Assembly (NCBI GenBank): GCA_023052935.1
Contig: CM041292.1
Coordinates: 104,087,406 to 104,151,405 of the forward strand
Direction of reading: 5' to 3'
Source: Piezodorus guildinii
Taxonomy: Eukaryota > Arthropoda > Insecta > Hemiptera > Pentatomidae
Length of the DNA: 64,000 bases
The notes below the pieces were generated by a model that was not told the origin of the DNA, did no database searches, and saw only the letters and a program-made list of their open reading frames with translations. Every line of letters begins with the position of its first letter. Positions within the stretch are counted from its first letter, which is position 1. This document shows, piece by piece, positions 45,666 through 57,344 of this stretch. The translations under genes were made by a program, and so were the position numbers.

Positions 45666-46407
45666 TGAAAAACAAGCTACATATCTTTACTAATAGATAC
45701 CTCTAAAATATACAGAGTGGTTTGTAGAAGGAATCCTAATTTCGACTCTCGAAATTATTCATGCAAAAATCAATCACAAAAATAATTAAACTTTAAAAAT
45801 AGATATGACAATTGCTAATAGGGCGCCTCCGTCCACATAGACAAATGGTATGACCCACTAGAATGGAATAGGCGATTTTCAGAAATATCTTTAATGATAT
45901 GGAATTATTTTTCGTTCTAGTACGGTACTTTAAATCAACCTATACGCATGTGGTGCTGCAGCTCTAACGCTTTTAGAATACTAAGTTAGGACTACTGAAG
46001 GGCATTTTGATTTACTATTTATTATTTAAAATGGAATAACAATTTATACAAATCTTCAGTTATCTTTCTACTGTTCTGCCCGTAACTTACGTGTAACTCA
46101 CGTATAATCTAAAGTTAATATTGACAAAGAAAAATAAAGCACATTTTGAGACCGAAGCAAATTGTGCCTTGCAATAAGTAACGCTCAAGTTCATTTTCGA
46201 TACACGCAAACTATTTTTTCCCCCTAATGACGGCAGTTACTAATAATCCGTAATATATTTTAAATTTTTTGCTTTATTTAAAAAAAGAATATTTTTTTTC
46301 TCTTTTACTTTTACCAGATAGTAAAATATCTTTTGAGAAAAAAAAAAAATTATATAAGAGTACTTTGGATACAAAATTACTGTAATAGTTTCTATAAAAT
46401 AAAAAAA

Positions 46408-46414
<7 letters not shown>

Positions 46415-46476
<62 letters not shown>
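46415..46476. repeat. TA microsatellite
   Basis: About 60 bases of pure TA alternation. Confidence 0.95.
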
Positions 46477-46481
<5 letters not shown>

Positions 46482-46998
46482 AATAAAATTACGTTAAGGT
46501 CAAGCGATGTTTACGAAATCATAATAAGAGGAAAAAATCATATTTCTATTAATTTTTCTATTAAAATGCGTGGTGTTTCTATTTTATTAGAAATCTGCGG
46601 TATGAATGCTGCAAATTATTACAGAGTGGTGTATTATTTCGAAGTAATTATATCACAGTTTGGTTACACCATATGTAGCTGTCTAGACAATTTACTTAGG
46701 TATATTTATTGCAATAAATTAATCAAAGCAATTTCTAATCAAGGAAAATGGCCTATAACCACTGCTAATATGAAAACGCTAAATCTCTGCTATTTATTAT
46801 GCTATTTCAATGATTCGTTTTGGAAAAAAAAAACTACCGAGGTATTGCCTTTTTATATAATATATCTGACTAAATAAAATCTATATATTTTTTCATTGTG
46901 GATATAATTAGTTGACCGTTGAGAATTACTGGAAGGAATTAGTCCGGGTGGCGGTCCTTAAATGAAACAACTGAATTGTTTCAACTATTTTATTGTTT

Positions 46999-47037
46999 GC
47001 CAACGTTTTGACCCCCATTGTGGGTCATCATCAGGGC
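46999..47037 (-). ncRNA. Hammerhead-like motif, unit 1 (G12 mutated)
   Basis: Minus strand: CTGATGA, stem II arms GACCC and GGGTC, then CAAAACGTTGG; the conserved GAAA is changed to CAAA, so this unit should be inactive. Confidence 0.5.
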
Positions 47038-47102
47038 TAAAAAGATACAAAAAGAATACCATTAAATGAAACAACTGAATATTTGAAACTATTTTATTGT
47101 TT

Positions 47103-47141
47103 GCCAACGTTTCTACCCCCATTGTGGGTCATCATCAAGGC
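47103..47141 (-). ncRNA. Hammerhead-like motif, unit 2 (core mutated)
   Basis: Minus strand: TTGATGA instead of CTGATGA, stem II closing pair altered, GAAACGTTGG intact. Confidence 0.5.
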
Positions 47142-47206
47142 TAAAAAGATACAAAAAGGATACCATTAAATGAAACAACTAAATAGTTTCAACTATTTTA
47201 TTGTTT

Positions 47207-47245
47207 GCCAACGTTTCGACCTCCATTGTGGGTCATCATCAGGGC
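47207..47245 (-). ncRNA. Hammerhead-like motif, unit 3 (core intact)
   Basis: Minus strand: GCC, CTGATGA, TGACCC...GAGGTC as stem II, GAAACGTT, GGC. The GCC before the core can pair with the GGC after it as a short stem I, placing the candidate cleavage triplet GTT just before GGC. Stem III is only the palindrome ACGT, so folding alone is doubtful and a dimer may be required. Confidence 0.55.
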
Positions 47246-47359
47246 TAAAAAGATACAAAAAGGATACCATTAAATGAAACAACTGAATAGTTTCAACTAT
47301 TCAGTTGTTTCATTTAATGACCGCCACCTGGACTAATTCCTTCCAGTATATATTTTTTC

Positions 47360-48549
47360 TTTATTTTTAAAAATAACTGAGTTATTGAATTAAACCTTCG
47401 TAATAAGCTGCCAATTGAAAACTAATCCGTTAATATCAAATTCGAGGTGTTAGGATCTTTGCCAGATGCCCTGGTATTTTTGTGCCAAATTTCATAAAAA
47501 TTGATCCTGCAGTTTCAGGAAAAAGCCAGTGACGGAGTACTGCGGACTAAACGATTTTTTTTTTTTTAATTCGATATTTGAGTTCTACATATTTTGGAAA
47601 GTAAGACCTCAATTTTTTAGCATAGGGGAGGGGTAATTTTTTTTTTTGTTGAATTAGAAAGGTTCATTATTGAAAATAATAAACCAAAACAACAAATTAT
47701 GATTTGAACGCTTTGAAGTTTAAAGTATTATGTATAATTGCAGCGACTATATATTTTTTCTGCATTTATAAATTTTAATACGTTAAATATGTTCCTCAAA
47801 TAAAAAATAAAGAGGAACCAATTAACTAGTTATTAAATATTAATATTGCAAAAGTTGTGGAAGCGAAGCCTTAAAAATCGCTTTGAAAATACCTCAAAAA
47901 AAGATAGCTTATTGCCTCATGTTCTTCCTCTAAGTATCCCGTTAGTTGATGGGAAAAATTGTAATTATATTTCGTTTTATGCTTTGACCGCTCTTTTCCT
48001 ATAAATCCTCTTGTACAAAGATGAGAGAAGAAAATAAATAAAAGATTAAAAAATCCATAATTGGCAAAAAAAAAAAAAAAAAAAAAAGAAAGAAAAAAAA
48101 AAAGAAAAGAAGATTGAACAAATGATATTTCCTAATAGAACAGTTCCGAATGGTAACTTTTGTTAGAAAAGTTGGGGTAGGTGAAGGCACCAATAAAGGA
48201 AAAGTTAACTTAAACGGAACAAATTTTCAATTGAGCTAACATGGCATACATCCATTATGTACCAGCAGATTTGATAAACACTCCACATATTTGTTTTCCT
48301 CAGTCTTTCCATATTGTTGGGAAACAGAAACCATCGAGAGAATGTTGATATACCAAGAAAATTAATTATAGCCGGAGGCGAACGTGCCTAAAATAAAAGT
48401 AAATCGAGGAGAACCGAATTCTATAGAAAACGGATCGATCCTCCTGCTATGGATTTTATTTTCCAAATTTATATTGTAACATGTCCGTTAGTGAAATTGA
48501 CTACATCATGTTCACTTAAATTATTTTCTACATTGATTTTTTTCCCCAT

Positions 48550-48625
<76 letters not shown>

Positions 48626-49210
48626 TTTTATGTTTTTCTTTCATTATTTTTTTCAACAAAAGGGAGTTGATGACACGGGTTATTTATGAGTATAAGTATA
48701 CTCATGTGTATTTCATGCTGTTCTTTAATATTTCCTCAAATTTAATTGATATGCTCTTGTTAATGTTACAATCCATTTGATATCGCAGAATTTTCTTTAA
48801 TTTTGCCGCTCAAATTATTGGTTTTAATGAATATTTAACCAGTTATTGTCTATACTTTCAATTATAAAAAAATGTGAGTATACAGAAAAACATTTTCTGA
48901 AAAATACTTTTTGTGTTGGAGCCGTTTTAAGTCAGTTTCGAGACTAAAAACGTCTGTTGAGAAAATCTCTCTGTTCCTAGTAATTTTGCAGATATCAAGT
49001 CAAAACAAAACTAACAATAAGATTAAGATATGCTTTATATATTTTGTCCTTACAACTTATTAATTTGAAAGTGGTAAAATAAAATATCGAAAATCAATAA
49101 AAAACGGGACTTTTAGCGAGTTAAAAGTCTATTAATGAAAACAGATTCGCCTTTGATTATTTTTTCATACATATATAAAATAGCCATAAGAAAATATACT
49201 TAAGAACATG
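47360..49210. other. AT-rich DNA with poly(A) and TA tracts
   Basis: An A-rich tract lies at 48066-48110 and a TA tract at about 48551-48620. No gene recognised. Confidence 0.4.
48551..48620. repeat. TA microsatellite
   Basis: About 70 bases of pure TA alternation. Confidence 0.95.
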
Positions 49211-49211
49211 T

Positions 49212-49212
49212 T

Positions 49213-49275
<63 letters not shown>
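49212..49275. repeat. Homopolymer of more than 60 T
   Basis: An unbroken T-run of about 64 bases. It could be the poly(A) tail of a very young minus-strand retroposon lying to its right, but no recognisable body follows (49276-49600). Confidence 0.95.
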
Positions 49276-49278
<3 letters not shown>

Positions 49279-50800
49279 TATGAACTTCCAAAAAAGGCAG
49301 AAACTCGTATTTTCCGACGTTTGCACGAAAATATCTCAAAGGGAACAGAATGAAAAATGATGAAACTAACACAGGTTCCACATATCTAAAATGTTTTTAA
49401 GTGGCATAAATGCGATGACAGGCTGAACTGATTCTCGAGTTATCAAATTCCCTTAGCTGTACAAATAACGTTTTCTTTAAAATTTGTAAACCCCTGCAAT
49501 TTTTCATATTTCAGAACGTACCAAAATCTAAAGTGTTGATGAGAGTACTGTATACAGTTTTGGTCCTTACAGTATATTAGCTAAGTAGTCAAGGAAATTG
49601 TTTAAAAAATTCAAGAAAATTTAAATCAGCTGAAACTTATAGCGGGCTATAAAGATTGGGAGTTGTAAAGGAGTATCACGCTTAATTTTTGTTTCTTGTA
49701 TATTCTTATTGTTGAACTACTTGTAGAAATTTCAGTCGTGTAAGCATTTTCGTTCTTTTTAAAATACATTTTCAACGAAGGACTATCCTCAAGTTCAGTA
49801 ATATTTATAGTAAAATATCTCAAAAGAGACTGAGTGAATAAAGGAACTTGTAAAGATTATACCTCTATATTATAAGTACTGTAGGAAAAATTGCATGGCT
49901 GAGACTCAACTGGTTCAAGTGTTATTAATTTGATTTGTCGTCAAGTAGGTTGATAAGATGGTTGCAACACTTCCAACACAGTAATATGTAATTTCGAAAA
50001 CGAACTGAGTCTCAAACACAAACTTTTATCCTACATTTTTGATTTATTATTGAAAAAATTTTTTTTTCAATTATTGGATCGTTAAAAATTTTACAAATGA
50101 ATAGTTCTCATGACGCCAAAAACTGTTCAATGAAGAGAAACATAAAAAAAAATACAAAGAAAAAAATCGGGCTGTCTGTGAAAATTTCCTTCTCTTAAAG
50201 TATTAATATTAGTCTATTTATTTCAAGGAAACTTTAATTTTAATAATCCTTAAGTCTTCGCCGGAGTTTATCAATGCTGTCTTCATAGTTATTTCCTCTC
50301 TTTGTTTTCATTTTCCACCAACATCTTACAAGAAATGCTGCCGGTTTTTTTTTTTTTTTTTTTAATTTTATTATAATATTGCAGCATGACTTGTAAAATC
50401 TTGCTGAAGAAATAAAAGACAAGGTCGAAACCAGAAAAAAGATTATCACGACTTCATCTCTGTTTATTTGAAATTACATAAGATTTCACATTGCAAGTTC
50501 TTATAATAAAGGTAGAAATAATCAGTAATGGTGTGAAAAGGAGGAATTTTATCCGACTTAAATAATTCAAGTCTTAGAGAGAAGTGTGTATAATATTAAT
50601 TGCTCGAAAGCTCATGATTAAAGCGCTTTCATGTAATTAATCAAGTGGTATAATTGAATAGAATGTATTGGAAAGCTCAAAAAACTAAGTAGTATTTGTT
50701 ATTAACTAGTTCTTCTTCTAGATTATATTGTGATCTATGATTGTCCAAATATTTCTTTCATGCATTGGCATTAACCTATTTTGTAATACTTTGTCGTATT
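49276..50800. other. AT-rich DNA, no feature recognised
   Basis: Contains a further T20 run at about 50345-50363. Frames here are low complexity. Confidence 0.35.
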
Positions 50801-50807
50801 CATGTAG

Positions 50808-51675
50808 TTATTACTTTCCCTTACCTATGTATAGAATATATAGTAAAGAAAAGTATTGCGGTTGTGTACATTTTCAAATTTCAGTTTTCCAAGGAAATAC
50901 ACGTTTTAGAGTACCCTGAGTCCAAATGACCAAGTCCCGCAAAAAGGTGTGTTTGTGTGCGGTAAGTCCAGCGCGAAAACGAAAATTCCTATGAAACTAA
51001 AATTTTATATTTAAGACAACTATACGCCCGAGATGTTACAGCAACATGTTCATCAAAATCAGCTAGCCAGAAGAGCCAGTTTATACCATGCATTTTGCAT
51101 CTTTTTACGATTTTCTCCAAAACGGCTCTAACGATTTTGATAAAACTCGCTATATCGATGAAAATTGTACGAGCTTTAATATCATGTGGGTTTTATTCTG
51201 ATTAAAATACCCAGACAAGGATTGAATTTTTACCTTTAATTTTGTACATTACCAAAGATTTAACCACATCATCTTCATAACATTGATGGAGGACGGCTAA
51301 ATATACAAGTCGAGCGAATTTGATGATCAACTGAAGGATAAAAGAGCAAAACAATTTGTTTATGTAATTTTTGGATTTTTGATCATAAGAACAGCAATAT
51401 AGACGTATAATATACTGTTGGAACGAGAAAGATTTTAGGACAAATATTGTCTGGTACAAAAAGTTCTAAAAGGCAATATAAAGTGACGAATAGGGAATAA
51501 ACTTATTACTGATGAAACATTTAATGTAGTTATATGATTCCAACGAAAACGAATTTATGTTTTATTAAAATCAAGTTAAAATATTTGACAAGTTGAAATG
51601 TATTTAATATTTTTTTAAATTAATTTCAACAGTCGAGGTTAGTGGAAGTCGTGTGTTGCCCACTCCAGATTTGTT
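50808..51675 (-). repeat. TIR14 repeat, near full-length, reverse orientation
   Basis: Begins TACTTTCCCTTACCTATG, continues AAGTATTGCGGTTGTG, GTCCAAATGACCAAGTCCCG, a short GT site (GTGTGTTTGTGTGCG), ATATCGATGAAAATTG, and ends GAGGTTAGTGGAAGTCGTG, TGTTGCCCACTCCAG. About 868 bp. Confidence 0.85.
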
Positions 51676-53400
51676 ATTATACATTGTCATCTTACTGTAT
51701 TTTTTTTACCATTGTTATTGATGACAACTTCATTATTAATTATTGTTTTATGACTGTTGTGAAGTAATTTACATGGAAGGGTGGAGGTAGAGTTGAATAT
51801 ATATTAGACTCGACAGAGATAGGCCGCGGACATTGGCTGTCAGCAGGGGGAGGATAAGGTAGCTTTATGTAACCCTCCGTAATTGGCCTTATCTTTATAT
51901 TGGGCTTTACCTTTCTTTTTTTTTTTTTCCTTTTCCTGATTCCGACCGCTACATGAGATAGCCCCTGGCCTCCCTCTTCATAAACAAAACCCTTCTTTGT
52001 CCTTCTATCCGATTCATTTTTGGACCATTCCTGCTTCAATCCAGATAGTGTGATTCCAAAGATAGATATTTTCACTTGATATTTTTTTGTATTCATGTAT
52101 TCGTTTGGTGATAGGGAGTTTCCTTTTCGATTCAATGACTTATACGAAGAATGTATGTTTCATTCCTATTTTCTTTTATAATTATATTTTCGTTCATACT
52201 GTTTGAATGTTTGGTACGGTGGACATCATATACATTTTTAATTTTTGTTTTAATTTACATCTACATTCGCTGCCTGTCTTTAAAGTTTTTTTTTTTTTTT
52301 TTCTTTGCCACCACCAAACTGTTTTGAACAGAGTTTGAAGTTGAGATTTATCGACAGTCGTTTTAGAGGTGATCCGATTTACTCACCATTTTCGCTCAAA
52401 AGTGCATCCCTTTGAACAATTAAAATTTTTTAAAGCTTCTAAATGAATGTTACATCAAACCTACCCAATCCAGCTTTTGATCAGGTTACTCTACGTAATC
52501 TTCACCCATGAAAATAACGAACGAAAACATCCAGCTATCAACATTATTATAGGTCTCTTCAAATTATTTGTCGTAGGCTGTATATCATCGATAGGATCGA
52601 CTTCTTTTTTCTTATGAGTTTATTTTCCCAAATCAGATTCTTCGTTCGTTATATTCCCTTCTTTTTAGCTCTCATTAAACTAAATCTGGAGCCTACGTTT
52701 TGCTAATTTCACGAGACTATTTCATGTATTCCAAGTCAGCTGCGTTGTTCCATCCGTGTAAATACCTGACTCCTACGTTGGCGTTCACGATCCCATCCCA
52801 CATCCATTTTCTGTTCATGTTGACGGGTTCCATAAATTGACGATTCGCTTTGATTGTCATAATGTATTTTTAATATATCACATTGCATCAGAGTATACAG
52901 ATTTATTCTTTCATAATGAATGCATCAGTAACTTTTAATAGTTGATTTAGTACATTGAATATTAAACGTCAAACCGAAATTAGCCTTAAACTGAAACTAT
53001 GATTTTTTCCCTCTGACCTACTAGAATCAATAATAAATTTACAAATATAGTTATTATTTCTAGCTTCCGATCTATTATAAATGATGAAAAATAAAATAGT
53101 AATTAATTTAATCTAAGTTATTGAATGATATTTCCTCTTTTTATTACTTGTTTTCCCTTATCGTATTCTTTGTTATAATCAGATTACTTATATATATATA
53201 TCAGTTTCTTTGTTCATTTTATCATTTCCATCTCAGCCCACATCACTTCATTAAATTGAATCTGTAGCCTACGTTTCGTAATAATATTGATGGATTTATA
53301 TATTTTTTACCTATTTCGTTCCACACATACGCTGCTGTTACAGATGTTCAGAATTAAAAAAAAGAAAAGGTTAAGAGAAAAATGATGTCATAAAATTTTA
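51676..53400. other. AT-rich DNA, possible ancient repeats
   Basis: A block with GGAGCCTACGTTTTGCTAAT (about 52690) recurs weakly as GTAGCCTACGTTTCGTAAT (about 53267), suggesting an old dispersed repeat. No gene; the minus frame at 51740-52135 is open for 131 codons but without recognisable motif. Confidence 0.3.
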
Positions 53401-53409
53401 CTAAGATAC

Positions 53410-53640
53410 TGTTTAGCTTTTTTTTTTTACGGGATTAAATGTTCTGTATAATTTTAACTATGATTTGCCAGCTAAATGCCTAAGATAGTTCTTTTTATGA
53501 GAAACATCTAACCTAGGGCGTCAGTATTAGATCCTTTTTAGAAATAAATCGTCTCCATAATGTATCTAAATAAATAGACTTAGAACTGAGTAAAATAACA
53601 TTACGTCTTAAAGCTCAAATTGTTTGCCTAACCATCCTTG
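53410..53640 (+). repeat. Dispersed repeat, copy 1 of 2
   Basis: Shares ordered blocks with 56368-56620: TTTACGGGAT, CAGCTAAATGCCT, GAGTAAAATA, CTGAGTAAAAT and ACCATCCTT. Roughly four-fifths of positions agree by eye. Class unknown. Confidence 0.7.
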
Positions 53641-54361
53641 AATTTGAATATAATTCAATCGCAACATAGATCGCATCATAGAGATTCTTTACCTTAAAAA
53701 ATATTGGATCATCAAATGTGTAAACAGACGACTTGATATAATAATATCGATATTTTTGAAAAATACATTGAAAAAGATAGCTCAAAATAAATTGAAAAAC
53801 GTCCAATTAATGCTTCCTTTATGCACATATAAATTAAGGAAGATGCCACATTGTATGGACAAAATGCGATCATCGCACTTTGCATATTTAGCAGCTCTAA
53901 CTGTAAATAGAAGTAATTCCATAAATGGATGGTATGATAATATAATTAATGTTATCCTTCCTGTTACTGGAATGTAATATATTCTACGCGTACAGTCAGC
54001 TAGAAATTCCCGATTTAGAATTTCATCATCCTACAACATTACAACTATTCCAATCATCAAATAATATTAAATGTTTCCTGATCTCTTGATATCATCAGTG
54101 TTCGTAATTAATAGATATTACTAAGACAATAATAATAATTTAGTTCTTGTTTCCCTTTTTACCCGAAAAGTGACATTAATTTATCATTAGGCTTTTTTTA
54201 TTGAACTAATTCGTTTGTAAAAATATTTCGTTTTTATGAACTGTTGAAATAGCAAATATCACCTTATTGTTTCATCTGTTTTACTCATAATTATTTTTAA
54301 CAATAAATAATAAAACACTTAAGCGAAATTAAAAAAACATTTATATATAATAAATATATAC

Positions 54362-54414
<53 letters not shown>

Positions 54415-55200
54415 GGTTTTCGCTCCCTTTCCTTTTGCGTATCGACTAGACAATTTATCTGTATTTAAATTAAATTTTTAAAAAATCTGAAATTCGGAAT
54501 ATAAAAAATTAACTTACATTGCAACAATCAACGGTATTTTAAAACGATTTGTTGAATGTTTTTTACTTAAGCACTTAATTTGCATAATGTCTTTTATTTT
54601 AGAGGATCAGAAAATTAACGGTTTCATGTTTTTAGACATAAGTACATACGAGATGAGAATAGTCCAACAGCATAAAACAAATATTAAGTTCAAGTAACAG
54701 AAACCAGTATTGAATATTTTGCCATATAGAGATGGTAACTTTCTGTCGCAAATGCAAAAAGGAAACATGAACACTGGCTATTTTATATTCGAAAACAGGA
54801 TGTGCTCGATGAGGTGGGAGAAGTGGAAAGGGATAATAATGTATAAGAGAAGTGCCTCCCTGCCTTTTCTTAAAATGGAATTTCTCGAACCCATCAAAGA
54901 GGGATTTTCCTAATGAAAGCTTTTGGTTTCTGATTTTTATTAGTAATACGGTACAATCTTTTTTTTTTTTTTTTTTTTTTTTTACTAAAAGTTTGTTAAT
55001 GTCATGATATTCTGAAGGGGCTCTCTGAAAACAGAAACATTAAATAAGCAAGAAGTCCTTATTGAGACAAATTGTAATATTATTGAATAATGATAATAAA
55101 TTATTCTAAAACATTCGAGTATGGATTCGTAAAAAAATAAGTATAACAAGAAATACTAAAATAAAACTACGAAGTATCCAACATGGGTTGAATAAGTGAG
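53641..55200. other. AT-rich DNA with TA and T tracts
   Basis: TA tract at about 54366-54410 and T25 at about 54959-54983. The frames at 53756-53977 and 54710-54913 have no recognised motif. Confidence 0.35.
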
Positions 55201-55204
55201 CTGG

Positions 55205-55640
55205 GTATATAAAATAATAATAGTAATAGCTTTATTACATCCTTAGCAGAACAATAAGCCTCTCCCTTGGGAGGTACAAGTCTGGTATTAAAATTAAAAT
55301 TTTAACGAAATGCTCTCCTTTGTTCATGCTGCTATTTACAATATTAACCTTTTAGAACGTACTATATACATACAATAGAAAATTTCCTGTCTAGTTCAAA
55401 CTAAAATTTATATCCATGTATTTAATGATAGATTTATTGTCACATTATTCCACACTTGCCTGTTTATGGACACTGTAGCCCAACAATCCCCTACTGTTTG
55501 CACTATTCGTCCCTCCACCTCGTCAGCGGTCTCCTCGTCATCTCTTTCCTTCCCTTGGATTCCACTCAGTAGCAATTTTAGACCATCTTCTGGGATCCAG
55601 CCTAGTCACATGACTTTCCCACCTCTATTTCAGTATATGT
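55205..55640 (-). pseudogene. Decayed LINE 3' end with (ATT)n tail
   Basis: On the minus strand WESHVTRLDPRRWSKIATEW (about 55560-55625), NPREGKR and, after a frameshift, RIVQTVGDCWATVSINRQVW follow the pattern of the last conserved segment of endonuclease-RT LINEs (GHVxRxxxxRWxxxxxxWxPRxGKR). The 3' UTR runs to an (ATT)n tail, visible on the plus strand as AATAATAATAGTAATAG at 55213-55229. Stops confirm decay. Confidence 0.7.
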
Positions 55641-57058
55641 GATTCCTTAGGTAAACTTTTGAGAATAACTTGTCTTTTTTTTTTGGTTTTTTTGTTGCTG
55701 ATTGGGTATATAGCAACCCACAACCCATTAGTTTGGTCAGCATAGTTAGAAAAGAAATCTTCACTTTTGATATCTTCGTCATACATCTCATTAATACGCG
55801 ATGTATCTGGTTGGAGCCATAGATAAGTTGGAATCTAATTAGCAGACTAAGATAGCCCCCCGATGCTACTCAAAATGAACATTAATTAGCGGTTATTAAG
55901 GAACTAACAGTCTATATGTTAATTAGGTGAGGTGAGTCGTTGACACGGACTACCCTACCTGATGGCAGCACGAGTTTGCATTGATAGTTTGAAAGTTCCC
56001 ATAACTCCTCAGGTACCCTTGGGCTCTTGTAATTCAATTAACTGTTCTCGATTTTGCAGCTTCGACCAGATTTTATAGTATCGTTTTCATTTATAAAGCC
56101 ATCTTTAGTCCGTTTCAGCTTTGCTGGGTATGCAGGTTAAACTCTCAATTAATTATCTAATAATCTCTAAGTGCTAGTCTAGTTCGCGTTCAAATAAGTA
56201 TTAGTAAAAAGTGTTCACCACCATTTACTTCTAACCCATTCATGAATAAAATAATCAAAGGATCACAAATTCTGACAAATCAGTATTGGTAAAACGAATA
56301 TTACATATATAAAATGATTAATATACAATGGATGTTGTCATAAAACTTTACAAAGAAAATTTGTAACTTTTTTTTTTTTTTACGGGATGTAATGCGGGCC
56401 AAATGTTATGTATAGTTAGTTATACCTATGATTTATCAGCTAAATGCCTTAGATATTTATTTTTATGAGGAACATCTAAGCTAGACCGTATTTGATCCTT
56501 TTTTTAGTATTAAATCATCTCCATAAATAAGAGTAGATTTAGAATTGAGTAAAATAGCATTAGGTCTTACAGCTAAAATTATTTTCCTGACCATCCTTAA
56601 ATAAGATTTTCAATGTAATGCAATGAGTTAAGACAAATAAATATTGGCAAAATGAATATCACACACTTCCGTCCACTGGCTCTCGACAAATTAGATATAT
56701 AATAAACCAATCATTTTAATTACATTTCGTTTTACATGCTAACAACTTTCATTTACATGGCATTAACCGGCTAGAGTAGATAGCTAGATAGCATAATCGA
56801 ATTACCCCTTTCTCAAAGAGAATATGATGGAATACGTTGTTTTAAAGGCATTACAGCATAAGTTTCCTTATAATATAAACAGCCTAACCGTGGAAGAATA
56901 ATTCGATCTTTTAAAATTACCTATTTTACCTTTGTGAACTTCCTCCACAAAAAAATAGATATTATGTAATTACAAAAAAATAGATATTATGTAAAAATAA
57001 TTCACCTGAGTTTTTCCATCCTTTACAAAGGTGGGGACATTATGTTAGTTAGTTTACT
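55641..57058. other. Intergenic DNA holding dispersed repeat copy 2
   Basis: Apart from the repeat at 56368-56620, nothing recognised. The block 55700-56150 is less AT-rich and unassigned. Confidence 0.3.
56368..56620 (+). repeat. Dispersed repeat, copy 2 of 2
   Basis: Counterpart of 53410-53640, in the same orientation about 3 kb away. Confidence 0.7.
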
Positions 57059-57173
57059 GTTACTTATGAAATTGTGGATATAATTAGTTGACCGTTGAGA
57101 ATTACTGAAGGAATTAGTCCGGGTGGCGGTCATTAAATGAAACAACTGAATAGTTTCAACTATTTTATTGTTT

Positions 57174-57212
57174 GCCAACGTTTCGACCCCCATTGTGGGT
57201 CATCATCAGGGC
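57174..57212 (-). ncRNA. Hammerhead-like motif, left arm (core intact)
   Basis: Minus strand: GCC, CTGATGA, TGACCC...GGGGTC stem II, GAAACGTT, GGC. Same layout as unit 3 of 46895-47346. Confidence 0.55.
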
Positions 57213-57221
57213 GTCTGGTAG

Positions 57222-57260
57222 GCCCTGATGATGACCCACAATGGGGGTCGAAACGTTGGC
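57222..57260 (+). ncRNA. Hammerhead-like motif, right arm (core intact)
   Basis: Exact mirror of 57174-57212, on the plus strand. Confidence 0.55.
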
Positions 57261-57344
57261 AAACAATAAAATAGTTGAAACTATTCAGTTGTTTCATTTA
57301 ATGACCGCCACCCGGACTAATTCCTTCAGTAGTTACTTATGAAA

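Larger units (their letters stand above)
46895..47346 (-). mobile_element. Hammerhead-bearing tandem element (Penelope/retrozyme-like), 13-bp target duplication
   Basis: The exact direct repeat TATATATTTTTTC at 46882-46894 and 47347-47359 delimits a 452-bp insertion. It contains three head-to-tail units of 104 bases (repeat positions 47001, 47105, 47209), each with a hammerhead-like core on the minus strand. The outer ends are inverted: CTGGAAGGAATTAGTCC at the left and GGACTAATTCCTTCCAG at the right, with an extra left block GATATAATTAGTTGACCG. No protein is encoded. Tandem units carrying hammerheads and TPRT-like duplications are known from Penelope-like terminal repeats and retrozymes; membership in either is inferred. 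Confidence 0.8.
57072..57331. mobile_element. Palindromic hammerhead-bearing element, 13-bp target duplication
   Basis: The exact duplication GTTACTTATGAAA (57059-57071 and 57332-57344) delimits 260 bp. After a 32-base left block identical in kind to that of 46895-47346, it consists of two perfectly complementary 109-bp arms (57104-57212 and 57222-57330) around a 9-base spacer. Each arm carries the same terminal and hammerhead-like sequence, one per strand. No protein is encoded. Confidence 0.85.

Noticed and set aside
51740..52135. Minus-strand 131-codon frame
   Set aside because: No motif, low-complexity Lys/Arg stretch over a T-run and no splice or start support.
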